From PFJX01 sp964393825 (lineage in GTDB: Bacteria > Pseudomonadota > Gammaproteobacteria > Burkholderiales > Thiobacillaceae), in the NCBI GenBank assembly GCA_964393825.1, contig CAYMUY010000016.1, forward strand, positions 1-64,000: 64,000 bases of DNA, given 5' to 3'. The first letter of the stretch is position 1, and each line of letters begins with the position of its first letter. Of the stretch, positions 61,428-64,000 are shown piece by piece. The position numbers and the translations under genes are program-made. Under the pieces are notes generated by a model. The model was not told the DNA's origin. It saw nothing but the letters and a program-made list of their open reading frames with translations, and did no database searches.

Positions 61428-62779
61428 GTGACAAGCCCGCGAAAATCCTGCTCGTAGAAGACGATGTTGGCCTGCAGAAACAAATCAAATGGAGTCTGGA
61501 CGATTACGAGGTCCTGGTCGCCGCCGACCGGGAAGCGGCGCTCGTTCAGATCCGCCGCTTCGAACCCGCGGTGGTGCTGCTGGATCTCGGCTTGCCGCCG
61601 GACCCCGATGGAGCAACCGAAGGATTGGCCGCGCTACAGCAGATTCTGCAACTGAGCCCCACCACGAAGATCATCGTCGTCACCGGCAACCAGGATCGCG
61701 CCAATGCGGTGAAGGCCATCAGCCTCGGTGCATTCGATTTCTACAATAAACCCTTCGACGAACAGATCCTCAAGATCGTCATCGCCCGCGCCTTCCGCGT
61801 TTTCGCGCTGGAGCAGGAAAACCGCCAACTGACCGCGCGCGCTCGGTCAGAGCCGCTGCAGGGACTGCTCACCGGCGACCCGGCCATGCTCAAGGTCTGT
61901 CGCACCATCGAGAAAGTCGCGCCCAGCGATGCCTCGGTCCTGTTGCTCGGCGAATCAGGCACCGGCAAGGAAGTCCTGGCGCGTGGCCTCCACGAACTCT
62001 CGCCTCGCCTGAAGGAGCGCTTTGTCGCAATCAACTGCGCGGCCATCCCGGAAAACCTGCTCGAATCGGAGTTGTTCGGCTACGAGAAAGGGGCATTCAC
62101 CGGCGCCGCCAAGCAGACCATCGGCAAGATCGAATACGCCAGCCATGGCACCTTGTTCCTCGATGAAATCGGTGACCTGCCGATGTCACTCCAGGCGAAG
62201 CTGCTGCGTTTCCTGCAGGAGCGGGTGATCGAACGCCTGGGCGGGCGAGGCGAGATCGCGGTGGATGTCCGTGTCGTCGCGGCCACCCACCAGAATCTCG
62301 AGGATCTGATCAAGGAAGGGCGTTTTCGCGAGGACCTGTACTACCGTCTGGCCGAAATCGCCGTGCTCATCCCCCCCCTGCGTGAGCGCCAGGGCGACCT
62401 GTCGCTCCTGGCGCACGCCTTCCTCGAGCGCTTCGCCCAGACCCAGGGGCGCGCCTTGCGCGGCTTTTCCCCGGAAGCGATCGAGTCGATCGAGACCCAT
62501 GCCTGGCCGGGCAACGTGCGGGAAATGGAGAACACCATCAAGCGCGCGGTCATCATGTCCGATGGCCCCCATGTCTCGCAGGAAGATCTCGGCCTGGCCA
62601 GCTCGCCGGATCAGGAAAATGAGCCGCTCAACCTGCGCCAGGTGCGCGACGAAGCGGAACGCCGCGCCGTGCTCAAGGCAATGGGTCGCAGCAACGGCAA
62701 TGTCGCCCATGCCGCCGAGATGCTCGGTATCAGCCGCCCCACGCTTTACGACCTGATGAATCGGTTTGGCTTGAAGTAA
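61424..62779 (+). CDS. prsR: PEP-CTERM-box response regulator PrsR (sigma-54 activator)
   Basis: The 451-residue protein has a receiver domain with Asp54 (LLDLGLPP), a sigma-54 AAA+ domain with Walker A GESGTGKE, the GAFTGA loop that contacts sigma-54, Walker B GTLFLDEIGDLP, and a C-terminal Fis-type helix-turn-helix (NVAHAAEMLGISRPTLYDLMNRFG). It should activate PEP-CTERM and EPS promoters. Two matching -24/-12 promoters with a shared upstream box occur at 24.7 and 25.8 kb. Confidence 0.96.
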   Translation: MSDKPAKILLVEDDVGLQKQIKWSLDDYEVLVAADREAALVQIRRFEPAVVLLDLGLPPDPDGATEGLAALQQILQLSPTTKIIVVTGNQDRANAVKAISLGAFDFYNKPFDEQILKIVIARAFRVFALEQENRQLTARARSEPLQGLLTGDPAMLKVCRTIEKVAPSDASVLLLGESGTGKEVLARGLHELSPRLKERFVAINCAAIPENLLESELFGYEKGAFTGAAKQTIGKIEYASHGTLFLDEIGDLPMSLQAKLLRFLQERVIERLGGRGEIAVDVRVVAATHQNLEDLIKEGRFREDLYYRLAEIAVLIPPLRERQGDLSLLAHAFLERFAQTQGRALRGFSPEAIESIETHAWPGNVREMENTIKRAVIMSDGPHVSQEDLGLASSPDQENEPLNLRQVRDEAERRAVLKAMGRSNGNVAHAAEMLGISRPTLYDLMNRFGLK

Positions 62780-62841
62780 ACCGAACACACGGCGATCATC
62801 GTGCCCACTACTTAAACCATTGCCCCAGGAAGGCCAACCCA

Positions 62842-64000
62842 ATGAGCAATCCACGCAGTCATACGAGTCGATCCAAACGGTCTTTCATGCGGCGTCTGGT
62901 AGAGAACAGGAAATTGCTCATCCCGGCTGCGCTGGTCATGTTCGCCGGCATCGGCGCCGGGGCATATCACCTGACCCGGGGCCATGCCAGCCCGGAAGAG
63001 CGCATCGCAAACGCGAAACAACTGGAACAGAGCGGCAACCGCGCGGGTGCCGTCATCGAGATCAAGAATGCCCTGCAACAACAGCCTGGCAATGCCGAAG
63101 CGAGATATCTGCTGGGACGCATCCACTACGCCAACAATGATTACACCAACGCCGAAAAGGAACTCCGGCAGGCAGTGGACAAGGGCTACCAGGCGCCAGA
63201 GGCGGCCATCCTGCTGGCACGGACCATGTCGCTGTTGCGCCAACCGGACAAGCTGCTCAAGGAGATCAACGTCTTACCGGGGGCCAGCGCCGAAGCCAAC
63301 GCCACGATCCTGGCGCTGCGCGCCCAGGCTCAGGCCCTGACCGGGGATAGGGAAAACGCGGAAAAGAGCCTGCTCCAGGCCGATGAACTGGTCCCCGAGC
63401 ACCCCGACACGCTGGCGGTACGGGCGGGCCAGGCCTACGCCGCCAAGGACGCGGAACAGGCGCTGAAGCTGGTGGACAAGGCCATCGCCAAGGCCAGCCA
63501 GCGCGTCGACCTGCTGCTCATGAAGGCCGATCTGTTTCGAGCCCTGCAGCGCCCCGAGGAAGCATTCGCCGCCTATGGCAAGGTCCTGGCGCGCGAGCCC
63601 GGCAATCTCCCGGCGCGGCTCGCCGTGGCACAGCACTATCTGGCGGCGTCCCAACTCGACAAGGCCCAGGCGGAACTCAAGACACTGAACACGTATGCGC
63701 CCAACAACCTCATGGGGCGCTACCTCGACGGTTTGATCGATTTCCGGCTGAAACATCTCGACGCGGCGAACACCAAGCTTCAGGAAGTCCTGCGCAGCGC
63801 CCCGGATTTTGTTCCCGCCAACCTGCTGGTGGGGGCCATCGCCCTCAACCAGGGCAAGCGGGAAATTGCGATCACGCACCTCAACCGTGTACTGGAAGCC
63901 GCGCCCGACCACACTCTGGCTCGCAAGCTGCTGGCCACCGCGATGCTCGAGAGCGGCCAGGCGGAACGCGCTCGCGAATTGATTTCCAGCATCAAGAATG
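62842..64000 (+). CDS. prsT: XrtA/PEP-CTERM-system TPR protein PrsT (N-terminal part)
   Basis: The start at ATG 62,842 has GGAAGG upstream; the gene runs beyond the right edge. The visible 386 residues contain an N-terminal membrane segment (LLIPAALVMFAGIGAGAYHL) and then tandem tetratricopeptide repeats such as GNAEARYLLGRIHYANNDYTNAEKEL and GNLPARLAVAQHYLAASQLDKAQAEL. PrsT-like proteins belong to exosortase clusters and probably act in the periplasm in EPS or PEP-CTERM export. It follows prsR by 62 bases. Confidence 0.9.
   Translation, partial: MSNPRSHTSRSKRSFMRRLVENRKLLIPAALVMFAGIGAGAYHLTRGHASPEERIANAKQLEQSGNRAGAVIEIKNALQQQPGNAEARYLLGRIHYANNDYTNAEKELRQAVDKGYQAPEAAILLARTMSLLRQPDKLLKEINVLPGASAEANATILALRAQAQALTGDRENAEKSLLQADELVPEHPDTLAVRAGQAYAAKDAEQALKLVDKAIAKASQRVDLLLMKADLFRALQRPEEAFAAYGKVLAREPGNLPARLAVAQHYLAASQLDKAQAELKTLNTYAPNNLMGRYLDGLIDFRLKHLDAANTKLQEVLRSAPDFVPANLLVGAIALNQGKREIAITHLNRVLEAAPDHTLARKLLATAMLESGQAERARELISSIKN

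Overview
The window looks like a chromosomal segment of a high-GC betaproteobacterium of the Rhodocyclales/Nitrosomonadales type. It carries a PEP-CTERM/exosortase A (XrtA) regulatory and glycan toolkit, a ccoN-O-Q-P-G cbb3 oxidase cluster under an FNR/ANR-type box, a class Ia nrdA/nrdB pair under NrdR-type boxes, and a divergent ponA / pilMNOPQ pair. No rRNA, tRNA or CRISPR array was seen. The organism call is inference from gene content.

Layout. 0-24.5 kb is a minus-strand exopolysaccharide (EPS) region. At its promoter end (16.9-24.5 kb) sit a WecA-like initiating transferase, a Wzb phosphatase, Wza, a Wzc tyrosine kinase, an RfaH/NusG-like factor and a phosphomannomutase. The middle (8.8-16.8 kb) is full of dispersed palindromic repeats. 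It holds an MBL/beta-CASP hydrolase, a MarR-type EPS regulator and two nearly identical Rpn nuclease genes that bracket a GDP-fucose cassette (gmd, DUF4160, DUF2442, fcl). The distal end (0-8.8 kb) is visibly AT-richer and probably acquired: a Wzx-type flippase, an acyltransferase, two sulfotransferases around a polymerase-like membrane protein, a GT2 and a WecG/TagA glycosyltransferase, a GH5-like secreted protein and the first codons of an RmlB-like dehydratase. Together these suggest a fucose-containing, probably sulfated EPS.

24.8-31.9 kb holds a PEP-CTERM protein gene and the cbb3 oxidase cluster. 32-47.5 kb is mostly housekeeping: purU, nrdA-HDOD-nrdB, a HepT/MntA toxin-antitoxin pair, DUF4197, a peroxiredoxin, DsrE, metY, wrbA-hugZ-DUF2069, an unrecognised membrane cytochrome c, and leuA with a probable leucine leader peptide. 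47.7-57.9 kb holds an Ig-like lipoprotein, pilMNOPQ, ponA and a small conserved gene. 58-64 kb is an XrtA-type operon: sugar transferase, PrsK kinase, PrsR sigma-54 activator and the start of the PrsT TPR protein.

The parts appear linked by regulation. A PrsR-type sigma-54 activator lies at 61.4 kb, and two well-formed -24/-12 promoters, each with the same 17-bp upstream motif, sit before the PEP-CTERM gene and before the WecA-led EPS operon. The RfaH-like protein at 18.4 kb has a perfect ops element (14,519-14,530, minus strand) ahead of the distal EPS genes. The two Rpn genes each contain a strong internal ribosome binding site and ATG that would give a C-terminal short protein, the arrangement known for intragenic Rpn antitoxins.
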